A stretch of DNA of 46,537 nucleotides from K189A clade bacterium. Lineage in GTDB: Bacteria; Pseudomonadota; Gammaproteobacteria; Pseudomonadales; Azotimanducaceae. The stretch is taken from assembly GCA_902613475.1 (NCBI GenBank), contig CACMHG010000013.1:1-46537 (forward strand), read 5' to 3'. A program made the translations under genes and the position numbers. The notes below the pieces were generated by a model, which was given only the letters and a program-made list of their open reading frames with translations, was not told the origin of the DNA and made no database searches. This document shows, piece by piece, positions 32,685 through 41,563 of the stretch (the first letter of the stretch is position 1; every line of letters starts with the position of its first letter).

Positions 32685-34118
32685 TCAATCGTTGATTAAA
32701 ACGTCATACATCACGTCATAGAGCCGATTTTGTTCCATCACGCCGCGTACAGCGCCAGCGTTTTGACCCGCGGCAAAGGCGGCAACATCTTCCCCGGCGT
32801 GCGTCTCCGCAGGCATGGGTACCGTGCCTAGCTGCTGGTAGTCGGGTGCCTTTGTATCGATCAAGCTCAAATTGGGCCGCTGTTTTTTGTAGCCGGGGCC
32901 GTTGGCATAACTGAGCGTCGTATAGGGTGCACCGGTTGCATCCAAAAGCGGCTTGCCGGGCTCCGTTTCAACTGTGCCCAAAATCGGATTTCCGCGTCGG
33001 GGGTAGCCGCTAATGGTCATCGTATGACTGTGATCTGCCGTCACCAGAATCAAGGTTTCTTCCAGATCTACGTTATCAACAGCCCACTGAACGGCATCAG
33101 ATAGAGCGACGGTGTCAGTGAGGGCACGATAAGCATTCGAGAAATGGTGGGCGTGATCTATACGCCCTGCTTCAACAAGCAAAAAATACCCCTTTTCGTT
33201 TTGCGCCAGCTGCTTAACCGCTAGAGCAGTCATATCTTTGAGCGACGGTTCCTTGCCCGGGTCTCTCTGACGGTCAGCCTCATATTTCATATGAGACGGC
33301 TCAAACAGCCCCATAAGTTGACCGTCTACCGGGTCCGCAGCAGACAGCCAGTCGACGAACTCTTCGCCCCTCCACGTGTACTGGCGTTTGCTATTCGCGG
33401 CCAACCACTCTTCGATGAGATTACGTCCGTCATCTCGCAAGCCGGGGCGGCTGGGGTATTCCGGGTCATCGGCCTCAATGGGCATAAACTCTCGGCGCCC
33501 ACCGCCGAAGATAACATCCAGGCCATCGCCATAGGACATCGCTATGAGCTGGGCTGCAATATCCCTGCACCCAAGTGCCTCGGCCTCATCCGGTGTCGAG
33601 GCGCTGCTTTCCCAGTTGCGATTGGGACTATGAGCGTAGGCCCCGGCAGGTGTGGCATGAGTAATGCGCGCTGTCGACACAATACCTGTCGACATACCCC
33701 TTTGTTCCGCAAGTTCCGCCAGGGTCGGCAATGTATTAGTCAGCGCCCCAGCACAGTCGTCGCGCTCGACGCTGCTGTTTACGCCGAGCACGCCGATACG
33801 CGTTTTTTCACCGGTGGTTATCGCGGTAATGGTGCCCGCACTGTCCGGCACTTGAGCATCGGTGTTGTAAGTTTTGATCAGGGCTAGGTGCGGAAATTGG
33901 TCAAAGGCCAGGTCGTACTCCTCACCTGTAGCGCCAGCAGCTTGACCGGCAAAAATACGCGCGGCGGTAACGGTACTGATGCCCATGCCGTCTCCCAGAA
34001 AAAAGATGACGTTTTTGGCGTAACTGGCGCTGTTGAAAAGCAGCAACGATGCGATCGTGACTAACCGCACCAATGCACAAGTGAATCCTTTTTCCATGGT
34101 TAACCGTCTCTTAATCAT
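32685..34118 (-). CDS. Alkaline phosphatase (PhoA superfamily), secreted
   Basis: This exported, metal-dependent phosphomonoesterase has 477 residues with a signal peptide (positive start, hydrophobic 16-29) that probably ends after ASYA at residue 34. The metal and catalytic motifs are present: VIFFLGDGMG at 37-46, nucleophile Ser93 in VPDSAGTITAITTGEKT, the STARITHATPAG region, LLVEAGRIDHAHH, LILVTADHSH, and the late ETHAGEDV supplying a zinc His. I chose the start at 34118 because GAGGAG lies 7 nt upstream; an earlier frame opening at 34331 runs back through gor and is not credible. It begins 26 nt after the gor stop, so the two are probably co-transcribed. No Pho box was seen. Confidence 0.92.
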   Translation of the reverse strand: MIKRRLTMEKGFTCALVRLVTIASLLLFNSASYAKNVIFFLGDGMGISTVTAARIFAGQAAGATGEEYDLAFDQFPHLALIKTYNTDAQVPDSAGTITAITTGEKTRIGVLGVNSSVERDDCAGALTNTLPTLAELAEQRGMSTGIVSTARITHATPAGAYAHSPNRNWESSASTPDEAEALGCRDIAAQLIAMSYGDGLDVIFGGGRREFMPIEADDPEYPSRPGLRDDGRNLIEEWLAANSKRQYTWRGEEFVDWLSAADPVDGQLMGLFEPSHMKYEADRQRDPGKEPSLKDMTALAVKQLAQNEKGYFLLVEAGRIDHAHHFSNAYRALTDTVALSDAVQWAVDNVDLEETLILVTADHSHTMTISGYPRRGNPILGTVETEPGKPLLDATGAPYTTLSYANGPGYKKQRPNLSLIDTKAPDYQQLGTVPMPAETHAGEDVAAFAAGQNAGAVRGVMEQNRLYDVMYDVLIND

Positions 34119-34144
34119 CGAATAACTCCTCGGTTGTCCACGCC

Positions 34145-35509
34145 TTAAGCTTGGCGACTGACACTGCGTAACGTAACAAACTCTTCCGCGGCCGTTGGGT
34201 GGATACCCACCGTGGCGTCGAACTGGGCCTTGGTTGCGCCAGCGACTAAAGCCACGGCTAGGCCCTGCACTATTTCGCCTGCATCTGGCCCAACCATATG
34301 AATACCCAGCACTCGATCTGTGCTGCGACAAACGATCATTTTCAGCAGAGTGCGCTCATCACGACCTGAGATGGTGTGTTTCATCGGCTTGAACTGAGAC
34401 TCGTAAATATCAAGATCACCGGCGTGGTCTTTTAGAGCCTCTATTTCAGTCAAGCCTACTGTGCCGATATTGGGTTGGCAGAATACGGCAGTGGCAATGT
34501 TCTGATAATCCATACGACGTTTGGGCTGATCCGTGAAGAGGTTGGATGACAAACACATGGCTTCTTCAATCGCCACTGGGGTGAGCTGAATGCGATCTGT
34601 AACATCACCAATGGCGTAGATATTTGGCACATTGGTCTGGTAATCATCGTTGATTAAAACCTCACCGTTGTCCCCTAGGGCCACCCCTGCCGCCTCTAAT
34701 CCAATGCCTTGGGTTTTTGGGCTGCGCCCTGTAGCGCAGAGGACCATATTGGCTGTTAACGTCTCGCCATTGGTTAAATCCAGGCGTAATGAGCCGTCAT
34801 CGAGTTTATGAATATGAGTGGCCTGGGTTTCAAAAATGAGGTGTACCCTCTTCTTTTCGATCTCGTCCTTGACGAAGGCACGAATGGAGTCATCGAAGCC
34901 CCTAAGGAACATCTCGCCCCGATACAAAAGCGTGGTTTTTGCCCCAAGGCCGGCGAAAATACCGGCGAATTCCACGGCGATATAACCACCGCCAATAACC
35001 GTGACTTGCCGCGGAAACTCCGGCAAATAAAAGGCTTCGTTGGAACTGATCGCATGCTCAATACCGGGAATTTCCGGCATATCTGGCCAACCGCCAGTGG
35101 CCACGAGAATATAGCGCGCGGTCACTGTTTCACTGCCTACCTGAACCGTATGAGCGTCCAGTAAACAGGCGTGCTCGCTGTATAAAGTGACACCGGCATT
35201 ATCTAGTAAATTCTGATAAATACCGTTTAATCGACTAATTTCATTGGTTTTATTATCCCGCAATGTTGGCCAATCGAAAGTGCTCGGCGACACGTCCCAG
35301 CCATAGTTTTTCGCGTCCTGAAATTCCTCATAGAAGTGCGAGCCATAGACGAAGAGTTTTTTGGGGACACAGCCCACATTGACGCAGGTACCGCCCAAAA
35401 ACATAGATTCCGCCACAGCGACCTTGGCACCGTAACTGGCAGACATGCGACTAGCGCGCACTCCACCTGAACCTGCCCCTAAAACAAACAAGTCGTAATC
35501 AAATTCCAT
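34145..35509 (-). CDS. gor: Glutathione reductase (NADPH)
   Basis: This FAD disulfide reductase keeps glutathione reduced using NADPH. The 454-aa protein has the FAD-binding LFVLGAGSGGVRASRM (8-22), redox-active disulfide Cys42/Cys47 in GGTCVNVGCVPKK, the second Rossmann motif VTVIGGGYIAVEFAGIFAGLG, basic residues after it (LLYRGEMFLRGFD) that favour NADPH, IYAIGDVTDRIQLTPVA, and the C-terminal GIHPTAAEEFVTLR with the His-Glu pair. The initial residues and YGWDV/PSTFDWPTL segments fit Gor more than lipoamide dehydrogenase. I chose the start at 35509, where the family begins. It is divergent from the SOS-controlled imuA and just upstream of alkaline phosphatase. Confidence 0.93.
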   Translation of the reverse strand: MEFDYDLFVLGAGSGGVRASRMSASYGAKVAVAESMFLGGTCVNVGCVPKKLFVYGSHFYEEFQDAKNYGWDVSPSTFDWPTLRDNKTNEISRLNGIYQNLLDNAGVTLYSEHACLLDAHTVQVGSETVTARYILVATGGWPDMPEIPGIEHAISSNEAFYLPEFPRQVTVIGGGYIAVEFAGIFAGLGAKTTLLYRGEMFLRGFDDSIRAFVKDEIEKKRVHLIFETQATHIHKLDDGSLRLDLTNGETLTANMVLCATGRSPKTQGIGLEAAGVALGDNGEVLINDDYQTNVPNIYAIGDVTDRIQLTPVAIEEAMCLSSNLFTDQPKRRMDYQNIATAVFCQPNIGTVGLTEIEALKDHAGDLDIYESQFKPMKHTISGRDERTLLKMIVCRSTDRVLGIHMVGPDAGEIVQGLAVALVAGATKAQFDATVGIHPTAAEEFVTLRSVSRQA

Positions 35510-35650
35510 GTCTTTTGCCCTGCATATACCTGTGCTGGCAGGAGTCTGAACAAGGCTCAGCCAAATGACCAGCACAAAGGCTCAATCAAACAGCACACGA
35601 CAAACCCATGGCGAGGAAGCACCACTTTACCTTACCTAGCGCATCAAGTA

Positions 35651-35666
35651 CTGTATAAATAAACAG
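35651..35666 (+). promoter_or_regulatory. LexA (SOS) box upstream of imuA
   Basis: CTGTATAAATAAACAG matches the gammaproteobacterial consensus CTG-N10-CAG with an AT-rich centre. It ends 14 nt before the imuA ATG and directly precedes the -10 element, so bound LexA would block RNA polymerase. Confidence 0.93.
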
Positions 35667-35667
35667 T

Positions 35668-35673
35668 TATAAT
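35668..35673 (+). promoter_or_regulatory. Predicted -10 element of the imuA promoter
   Basis: A perfect TATAAT starts one base after the LexA box. A weak -35 (TCAAGT at 35644-35649) lies 18 nt upstream. Transcription would start about 7 nt downstream, at or next to the ATG at 35681, leaving almost no leader. Confidence 0.6.
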
Positions 35674-35680
35674 AACTCTC

Positions 35681-36562
35681 ATGCCAACCACCCAAAAAAA
35701 TCAGCAGCGGTCGAAAAAGCCGCCACGGCAAAATGAAAAAGCTTTGTTCGATCTGCCCTCACACCCGATGCTTTGGCGAGGCAAAGACCTGTTGTCACGG
35801 ACCTCGTCTGACTTGTTTCAGGGCGCAACACTGCCCAGCGGTTACCCAGATTTAGATCGCCATCTACAGGGTGGCGGCTGGCCACAACAAGGATTGATGG
35901 AACTACTGCTGCCGCAAGCCGGTATCGGCGAACTGCGCCTGCTGCTGCCCGTACTGCAACAGCTGACCCAAGGTGCCTATATTGCTTGGATCAATCCACC
36001 CTTTATCCCCTACGCCACCGCACTGAAGGCCTGGGAGGTTAATACCGATAACCTGCTGATAGTGCGTACACGTACTCATGACGAAACCCTATGGAGTATG
36101 GAGCGCTGCTGTCTGTCTAGTGGCTGTGCCGGAGTTATGGCCTGGCCGGAAGAGCGCCAGCTCAACATCAAGGAAACCCGGCGCATACAGCTAGCAGCAC
36201 GCAGCGGTAGTACCCTAGCCATGCTATTTCGCCCCATCAGCGCAATTGAGCGCTCCAGCCTGGCGGAGCTGAGACTGGCTTTGCGACCAGCGGCCTGTGC
36301 AGACCATCTGTCACTAGACATCATCAAACGCAAGGGCGGATGGCCGATTCAAGGTATTGAACTGTCGCTAACACAAGCATCCCAGACGCCCTACGACATG
36401 ATGCATAGCCTGCATCAACAACTCGCCGTATGGGAAAAAGCACAGCAAACACCTATGCCTGGGAACGTCATTGACGAAGCCGCAAAATCAGAACAAGAGG
36501 CTAAGTCACAGAACAGGCGAAACACCACCAGCCATAGCGATACTGCTGGTGCTCTGCACTAA
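35681..36562 (+). CDS. imuA: ImuA, translesion synthesis-associated protein
   Basis: ImuA is a RecA-like-fold protein of the SOS mutagenesis cassette and works with ImuB and DnaE2. The 293-aa protein has the family pattern HPMLWRGKDL at 28-37, LPSGYPDLDRHLQGGGWPQQGLMELL, AGIGELRLLLPVLQQL, where a P-loop would be degenerate, WINPPFIPYATAL, and LRLALRPA. The first 25 residues are basic and probably flexible, and so is the C-terminal tail from about residue 255. No Shine-Dalgarno precedes the ATG, and the predicted transcription start falls on it, suggesting leaderless translation. imuB follows after 3 nt. Control by LexA is strongly indicated by the box at 35651. Confidence 0.92.
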   Translation: MPTTQKNQQRSKKPPRQNEKALFDLPSHPMLWRGKDLLSRTSSDLFQGATLPSGYPDLDRHLQGGGWPQQGLMELLLPQAGIGELRLLLPVLQQLTQGAYIAWINPPFIPYATALKAWEVNTDNLLIVRTRTHDETLWSMERCCLSSGCAGVMAWPEERQLNIKETRRIQLAARSGSTLAMLFRPISAIERSSLAELRLALRPAACADHLSLDIIKRKGGWPIQGIELSLTQASQTPYDMMHSLHQQLAVWEKAQQTPMPGNVIDEAAKSEQEAKSQNRRNTTSHSDTAGALH

Positions 36563-36565
36563 GCC

Positions 36566-38149
36566 ATGCCTCGTTCACCTACGACACACCCATCCATCAA
36601 GGGGAAGACATACCTGACTCCGCCGTCAGGCCATAACTCAGGCCATGCTTCGAGGGATAAATGGCTGGCACTGTATTTTCCGTCGCTAGCGCTAGAGATT
36701 TTTCAATCCCAGGGGCTGCACCAACCCCAGGCGGCAACCCAGATGCCAAAACAGGTACAGGTGGTAATTGAAGAGCAAAAACGGGTCAGCCATATGAACG
36801 AGGCCGCTGATGCCGCAGGGATTTTACCTGGCTGCACCTTGGCTACCGCCCATAGCATTAGCCCGGAACTCATCTACTTCCAGCGCGATGCCAATCGCGA
36901 GCAGGCTTGTTTAATGGATTTGGCACAGGCCCTGTATCGCTACAGCAGCATGGTCAGCCTGGAGTTACCAGACTGTATCGTGCTGGAGATCAAGGGCAGC
37001 CTGAAACTGTGGGGCAATGCGCAGACAATCAGTCAAGATGCCTTAGCACTGTGCGCCGACATGGGCTACCACGGTGTCGCGCGTCATGCTGCCACGCCAC
37101 AGGCGGCCATTGCCTTAGCCCGAGCCCAAACCCATAGCCTGTTCAATGTGCCCTTACATGTGCTGGAACTGCTCAATCAAGGCTTCAGTCAGCGCAACCT
37201 AGAACGGCTGAGCAATATGGGCATTTATACACTCGGTCAACTTATCCAGCTGCCCCATGCAGGCCTAGGTAAGCGGTTTGGTCAGTGTCTGACTCGATAC
37301 CTGGGGCGACTGCAGGGTCAACTACCGGATCCACGACAGGGTATACGACCGGCAGAGCACTTTTCTCGTCAGCAGCATCTGCTCAAACCCATTCGTAACA
37401 AAGAAGTGCTGTTACGTGGCCCCATGCCCTATTTGACCAAACAACTAGAGCATTGGCTGATCGCCCATCAGCAAGGCTGTATCGCCTTGAATTGGCGTTT
37501 TGCACCTTTCAAGGGCGAGGCCACCCGCCTGGTCATACGCCTTGGTCAGGGTAAGCAGCGCCACCAAGACATACTGAAGCTCAGTGCGCTAAAACTGGAA
37601 AACATCGAACTGCCGTCAGAAGTCCTAACCGTGGGGCTAGACATGACCGTGAGCCAGCCTTGGCTGGGTAACAACCAAGACTTGTTTGGCAGCACGGCAA
37701 GCGCCACCTTGGCGATAAGCGAGCTGGTTGACGAACTAAGGGCACGTTTGGGCCAGCGCGCCTGTTACAGCATACGAACCCAACCACAACATAGCCCGGA
37801 ACAAGCTTGGCAAGGTGTGACCGGCCTGTCTGCCAAGCCAGCCAACGAACCCGCAACCGACCCTGCAGCCACAGACCAACGCAGTGCTGGCCTTCTGCAG
37901 GGCAGACGACCCCTATGGTTATTTCGCCAGCCCCAGGCCATTGCCAGAGAACAGCTAATCCTGCTGCAGGGCCCAGAACGCTTGGCTGATCCGATGACAG
38001 AAACTGGCGTTAACGCAGCCTCGGCAGAACATCGAGATTACTACATTGCCCGACATGCTCACGGGGCCCTGTGCTGGGTCTATACCCACCAGGCCGCGGC
38101 ACCCGCTGACAACAACAGTCGCTGGTTCCTGCACGGTTATTTTGGATAA
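36566..38149 (+). CDS. imuB: ImuB, inactive Y-family polymerase-like protein
   Basis: ImuB is a Y-family polymerase relative that lacks catalytic activity and acts as a hub linking DnaE2, ImuA and the beta clamp. The 527-aa protein has the fold (WLALYFPSLALEIF at 33-46, AGILPGCTLATAHSI, GIYTLGQLIQLPHAGLGKRFG at 219-239). The metal-binding acidic residues are not there: the first motif reads LYFPSLALE and the SIDE region reads LEIKGSLKLWG at 140-150. A likely clamp-binding motif, QDLFG, occurs at 371-375. The C-terminal third is a variable region. An extra 30 basic residues precede the fold. It starts 3 nt after imuA and ends 9 nt before dnaE2, so translation is coupled. Confidence 0.93.
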   Translation: MPRSPTTHPSIKGKTYLTPPSGHNSGHASRDKWLALYFPSLALEIFQSQGLHQPQAATQMPKQVQVVIEEQKRVSHMNEAADAAGILPGCTLATAHSISPELIYFQRDANREQACLMDLAQALYRYSSMVSLELPDCIVLEIKGSLKLWGNAQTISQDALALCADMGYHGVARHAATPQAAIALARAQTHSLFNVPLHVLELLNQGFSQRNLERLSNMGIYTLGQLIQLPHAGLGKRFGQCLTRYLGRLQGQLPDPRQGIRPAEHFSRQQHLLKPIRNKEVLLRGPMPYLTKQLEHWLIAHQQGCIALNWRFAPFKGEATRLVIRLGQGKQRHQDILKLSALKLENIELPSEVLTVGLDMTVSQPWLGNNQDLFGSTASATLAISELVDELRARLGQRACYSIRTQPQHSPEQAWQGVTGLSAKPANEPATDPAATDQRSAGLLQGRRPLWLFRQPQAIAREQLILLQGPERLADPMTETGVNAASAEHRDYYIARHAHGALCWVYTHQAAAPADNNSRWFLHGYFG

Positions 38150-38158
38150 ACAGCATCG

Positions 38159-41100
38159 ATGGGCTCAGACACCACATCATTCGGCAATACCGCCAAGGGC
38201 TTCCAGGCTGCATCGGTACCCACGCGAATACGCGATCAGATGCCTCTGTATCTGGGCCATAAGGGAAACCACTTCACTCATCGACCCTTTGCTGAACTGC
38301 ACTGTATAAGTAACTACAGCTTTCTACGCGGAGCATCGCACCCTGAAGAGTTAGTACAACAAGCCCATGAACTGGGCTATGAAGCCATTGCCATTACCGA
38401 TGAGTGCAACTATTCCGGCTTAGTCAAAGCCCATAAAACCGCCAAGGCCTGCGGTATCAAGCTGATTTGCGGGGCTGAATTTGTACTGGATGAAACCCTC
38501 GTATCCCCGGATACCAGTGCGACAGACAGTCGATGCCGGCTGGTTTTACTGGCGCCCAATCGGCAGGCCTACGGTCAAATATCGAGTTTAATCAGCAAGT
38601 TAAGAAAGCGTTCTAATAAAGGGTCTTACTATTTAACCCAGCAAGATTTGCAGGTCGGCCTCAGTGAATGCCTGGGCATTTGGATCTGTGAAGGCCAAGG
38701 TGTGGAGCAGTTATCGGCCATTGGTGCTCATTTACAAAGCCTGATACCGCGCCTATGGATCGGCCTAGGGCTGTTTCACGATGGTCAAGACTTACACAAA
38801 ACCGCTAGCGCCCTCACCCTATCCACGGCTTTAAAGCTGCCCATCGTGGCAGTGAATGATGTGCATACCCACTGCCCGGATCGCCAAGGGCTGCAGAACA
38901 TTGTGAGCGCTATTCGGCTGAAAACCGATATTCACAGCCTTGGCTACCGTGGCTTTTGTAACGCTGAACGTACATTACGTTCTATCACCACCCTGCAGCA
39001 GCTGTATCCGGATGAAATGCTCGCTCAAACCATGGTAATTGCCGACCTGTGTCAATTCGACATGGATGAACTGCGTTACGAATACCCTGAAGATTTGGTA
39101 CCACCCCACTTAACTCCTGGTGCCTATCTGCGTCAGCTTACCTACGATGGGGCGAGCCAACGCTGGCCCGACGGCATCCCTGACGACACCGTTGCGCTCA
39201 TTGAAAAAGAACTCGATCTCATTGCTCAGCTGCGTTATGAGCATTATTTCCTCACCGTACAAGACATTGTGCAGTTTGCTCGAAGCCAGCAGATTCTCTG
39301 CCAGGGTCGGGGTTCAGCGGCCAATTCTGCCGTGTGTTATTGCCTGTTCATCACCGAAGTCGATCCGGCACGCATGCACCTGCTGTTTGAGCGCTTTGTG
39401 TCCATGGAGCGCAAAGAGCCGCCTGATATCGACGTGGATTTCGAACATGAGCGTCGAGAAGAAGTCATTCAATACATCTATAAGCGCTATGGTCGTGATC
39501 GAGCCGCACTGGCTGCCACATTGATCACCTACCGCCCTCGTAGCGCCATTCGCGATGTCGGCAAAGCCGTGGGGTTAGATCAAGGCGTACTGGACTTGCT
39601 ATCTAAATCTTTAGCCTGGTGGGACAAAAAAGAGGTACTAGACGAGCGCTTACGCAGCATTGGCCTAGACCCCCAAAGCGCCAAAGTTCAGCAGTTCCTG
39701 TATTTCTTTGAGGCTATTTTGGGTTTCCCGCGCCATCTCTCTCAGCATGTCGGTGGCTTCGTGATTTCTGCTGGCCCGCTTGCTCAACTGGTGCCCATTG
39801 AAAACGCCAGCATGCCCGATCGCACAGTGATTCAGTGGGATAAGGAAGATTTGGAAACCCTGGGTTTATTAAAAATCGATGTCCTGGCACTGGGTATGTT
39901 GACGGCCATCCGCAAAGCATTAGCGCTGGTAAATTTCGATAAACCCGGTGGTAAAACTCTGAGCATTCAGCAAATCCCTGCAGAAGATCCTGACACCTAC
40001 GCCATGCTGCAGCGCGGCGACAGTGTTGGGGTTTTTCAGGTGGAATCTCGCGCCCAAATGGCCATGCTACCGCGGCTGAAACCGCATAATTTTTACGACC
40101 TGGTGATCGAGGTCGCCATCGTTCGCCCGGGGCCCATTCAAGGTGACATGGTGCACCCTTACCTGCGGCGACGGCAGGGTCTGGAGCCCGTCAGCTATGC
40201 CAGCCCCGGCGTACGCAAAGTACTAGAGCGCACCCTGGGCATTCCTATTTTTCAGGAACAGGTGATTGAACTGGCCATGGTAGCCGCAGGCTTTAGCGCT
40301 GGCGAGGCGGATCAACTCAGGCGCGCCATGGCCGCATGGAAGAAACGCGGTGGTCTCGACCACTTCGAGGCCAAACTGGTTAACGGCATGCTCAAGCGCG
40401 GCCACGATGAAGAATTTGCCCATCGCATCTTCAATCAGATAAAGGGCTTTGGTGACTATGGCTTCCCCGAATCTCATGCCGCCAGTTTTGCCCTGCTGGT
40501 ATATATCTCAGCCTGGCTGAAATGCCACCAGCCCGCAGCTTTTTATTGCGGCCTACTTAACTCACTACCCATGGGGTTTTATTCACCGTCTCAACTGGTG
40601 CAAGACGCGCAACGCCATAACATTGAGGTTCGCCCTCTGGATGTTGGTATCAGTCAGTGGGACCACACGCTAGAGCCCTCAGACTCAGCAGCAACAGAAC
40701 CAGCACTGCGTTTGGGGCTACGTATGATTAAGGGCCTGTCCGTGGATGCTGCAGAACGCATCATGCAGGCCCAACAGCAGCTGCAGACCCAACAGCCGTC
40801 ACAGACAGAGCAGCGGAGCTTCCGCAATGCCCAAGAACTTGCGCGTATGGCGAGTTTGAATGACCAGCAGCTAGGTTTTCTCGCCCGTTCCGGGGCTTTG
40901 TACCAACTGGCAGGGCATCGGCATCAAGCCCACTGGGATGTCACTGGCATTGCGGCACCACTGCCATTGGAACAGCCTCAGGTCAGCGGCGGAACCTGTG
41001 CCCCGCAAACCACGGTCAGAGATCCCGCGCAGCAGGATACGATCACCCTGCATGCACCCTCGGTGACCGAAGACATGTTTAACGACTATCGCTACACCGG

Positions 41101-41494
41101 CCTGACCCTAGGGCCTCACCCCATGACCCTACTGCGCGAGCACCCAGAGCTTAGAGGCTTCCGGCGCGCTGTAGACCTCGAGCAGTACCGTACAGGACAG
41201 ATGGTTCGCATGGCTGGCGTAGTGACCGGCCGCCAGCGCCCTGGCACCGCCAGCGGCGTCGTGTTTCTGACGCTAGAGGACGAAACCGGCAACACCAACA
41301 TGGTGATCTGGGCTTCTGTGATGGAACGTTTTCGGGCGGTACTGCTGCAGGGTCAGTTACTGAAGTTCAAAGGGGTTGTAGAGCGTGAGGGTCGGGTGAT
41401 TCACGTGGTCGCCGGTCACGTCGAGGACGCTAGCCACCTTTTGGCGGATTCGGTCTCTGCCCAGCAGACCTTCAAATCCCGCGACTTCCATTAG
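38159..41494 (+). CDS. dnaE2: Error-prone DNA polymerase DnaE2 (ImuC)
   Basis: This C-family polymerase does damage-induced mutagenic synthesis together with ImuA and ImuB. The 1111-aa protein has an N-terminal PHP domain (FAELHCISNYSFLRGASHPEEL at 45-66, TDECNYSGLVKAHK), then the polymerase palm with CQGRGSAANSAVCY and catalytic Asp423/Asp425 in PPDIDVDFE, fingers with AIVRPGPIQGDMVHPYLRRR and FPESHAASFALLVY, and a C-terminal OB fold (VRMAGVVTGRQRPGTASGVVFLTLEDETG). ATG 38159 leaves 9 nt after imuB; ATG 38240 (residue 28) is an alternative nearer the usual start. It lacks the tau-binding end of DnaE1. Third gene of the LexA-controlled operon. Confidence 0.96.
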   Translation: MGSDTTSFGNTAKGFQAASVPTRIRDQMPLYLGHKGNHFTHRPFAELHCISNYSFLRGASHPEELVQQAHELGYEAIAITDECNYSGLVKAHKTAKACGIKLICGAEFVLDETLVSPDTSATDSRCRLVLLAPNRQAYGQISSLISKLRKRSNKGSYYLTQQDLQVGLSECLGIWICEGQGVEQLSAIGAHLQSLIPRLWIGLGLFHDGQDLHKTASALTLSTALKLPIVAVNDVHTHCPDRQGLQNIVSAIRLKTDIHSLGYRGFCNAERTLRSITTLQQLYPDEMLAQTMVIADLCQFDMDELRYEYPEDLVPPHLTPGAYLRQLTYDGASQRWPDGIPDDTVALIEKELDLIAQLRYEHYFLTVQDIVQFARSQQILCQGRGSAANSAVCYCLFITEVDPARMHLLFERFVSMERKEPPDIDVDFEHERREEVIQYIYKRYGRDRAALAATLITYRPRSAIRDVGKAVGLDQGVLDLLSKSLAWWDKKEVLDERLRSIGLDPQSAKVQQFLYFFEAILGFPRHLSQHVGGFVISAGPLAQLVPIENASMPDRTVIQWDKEDLETLGLLKIDVLALGMLTAIRKALALVNFDKPGGKTLSIQQIPAEDPDTYAMLQRGDSVGVFQVESRAQMAMLPRLKPHNFYDLVIEVAIVRPGPIQGDMVHPYLRRRQGLEPVSYASPGVRKVLERTLGIPIFQEQVIELAMVAAGFSAGEADQLRRAMAAWKKRGGLDHFEAKLVNGMLKRGHDEEFAHRIFNQIKGFGDYGFPESHAASFALLVYISAWLKCHQPAAFYCGLLNSLPMGFYSPSQLVQDAQRHNIEVRPLDVGISQWDHTLEPSDSAATEPALRLGLRMIKGLSVDAAERIMQAQQQLQTQQPSQTEQRSFRNAQELARMASLNDQQLGFLARSGALYQLAGHRHQAHWDVTGIAAPLPLEQPQVSGGTCAPQTTVRDPAQQDTITLHAPSVTEDMFNDYRYTGLTLGPHPMTLLREHPELRGFRRAVDLEQYRTGQMVRMAGVVTGRQRPGTASGVVFLTLEDETGNTNMVIWASVMERFRAVLLQGQLLKFKGVVEREGRVIHVVAGHVEDASHLLADSVSAQQTFKSRDFH

Positions 41495-41520
41495 TGAGCA
41501 AGCACCAGTAGCGCAGAGCG

Positions 41521-41542
41521 CCCCTCCCGAACTCGGGAGGGG
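41521..41542. terminator. Hairpin between converging dnaE2 and copper/cytochrome gene
   Basis: Nine perfect base pairs, CCCCTCCCG with CGGGAGGGG (41521-41529 and 41534-41542), enclose the loop AACT. No T-run follows on either strand, so classic rho-independent termination is doubtful. It lies between two gene ends, where a terminator or 3'-protecting structure is expected. Confidence 0.5.
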
Positions 41543-41563
41543 AAGGTCAGTATCCTGAGCGAA

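Noticed and set aside
33291..33887. Open frame of 198 codons on the plus strand
   Set aside because: It is antisense to alkaline phosphatase, whose motifs are complete; its own translation shows no domain.
34119..34331. Longer N-terminus for alkaline phosphatase
   Set aside because: It would place 71 residues before a clear signal peptide and overlap gor; a strong Shine-Dalgarno supports the start at 34118.
35651..41494. Possible mobile SOS cassette (imuA-imuB-dnaE2)
   Set aside because: No flanking repeats, integrase or attachment site were seen. The three genes are a known operon and may be vertically inherited.
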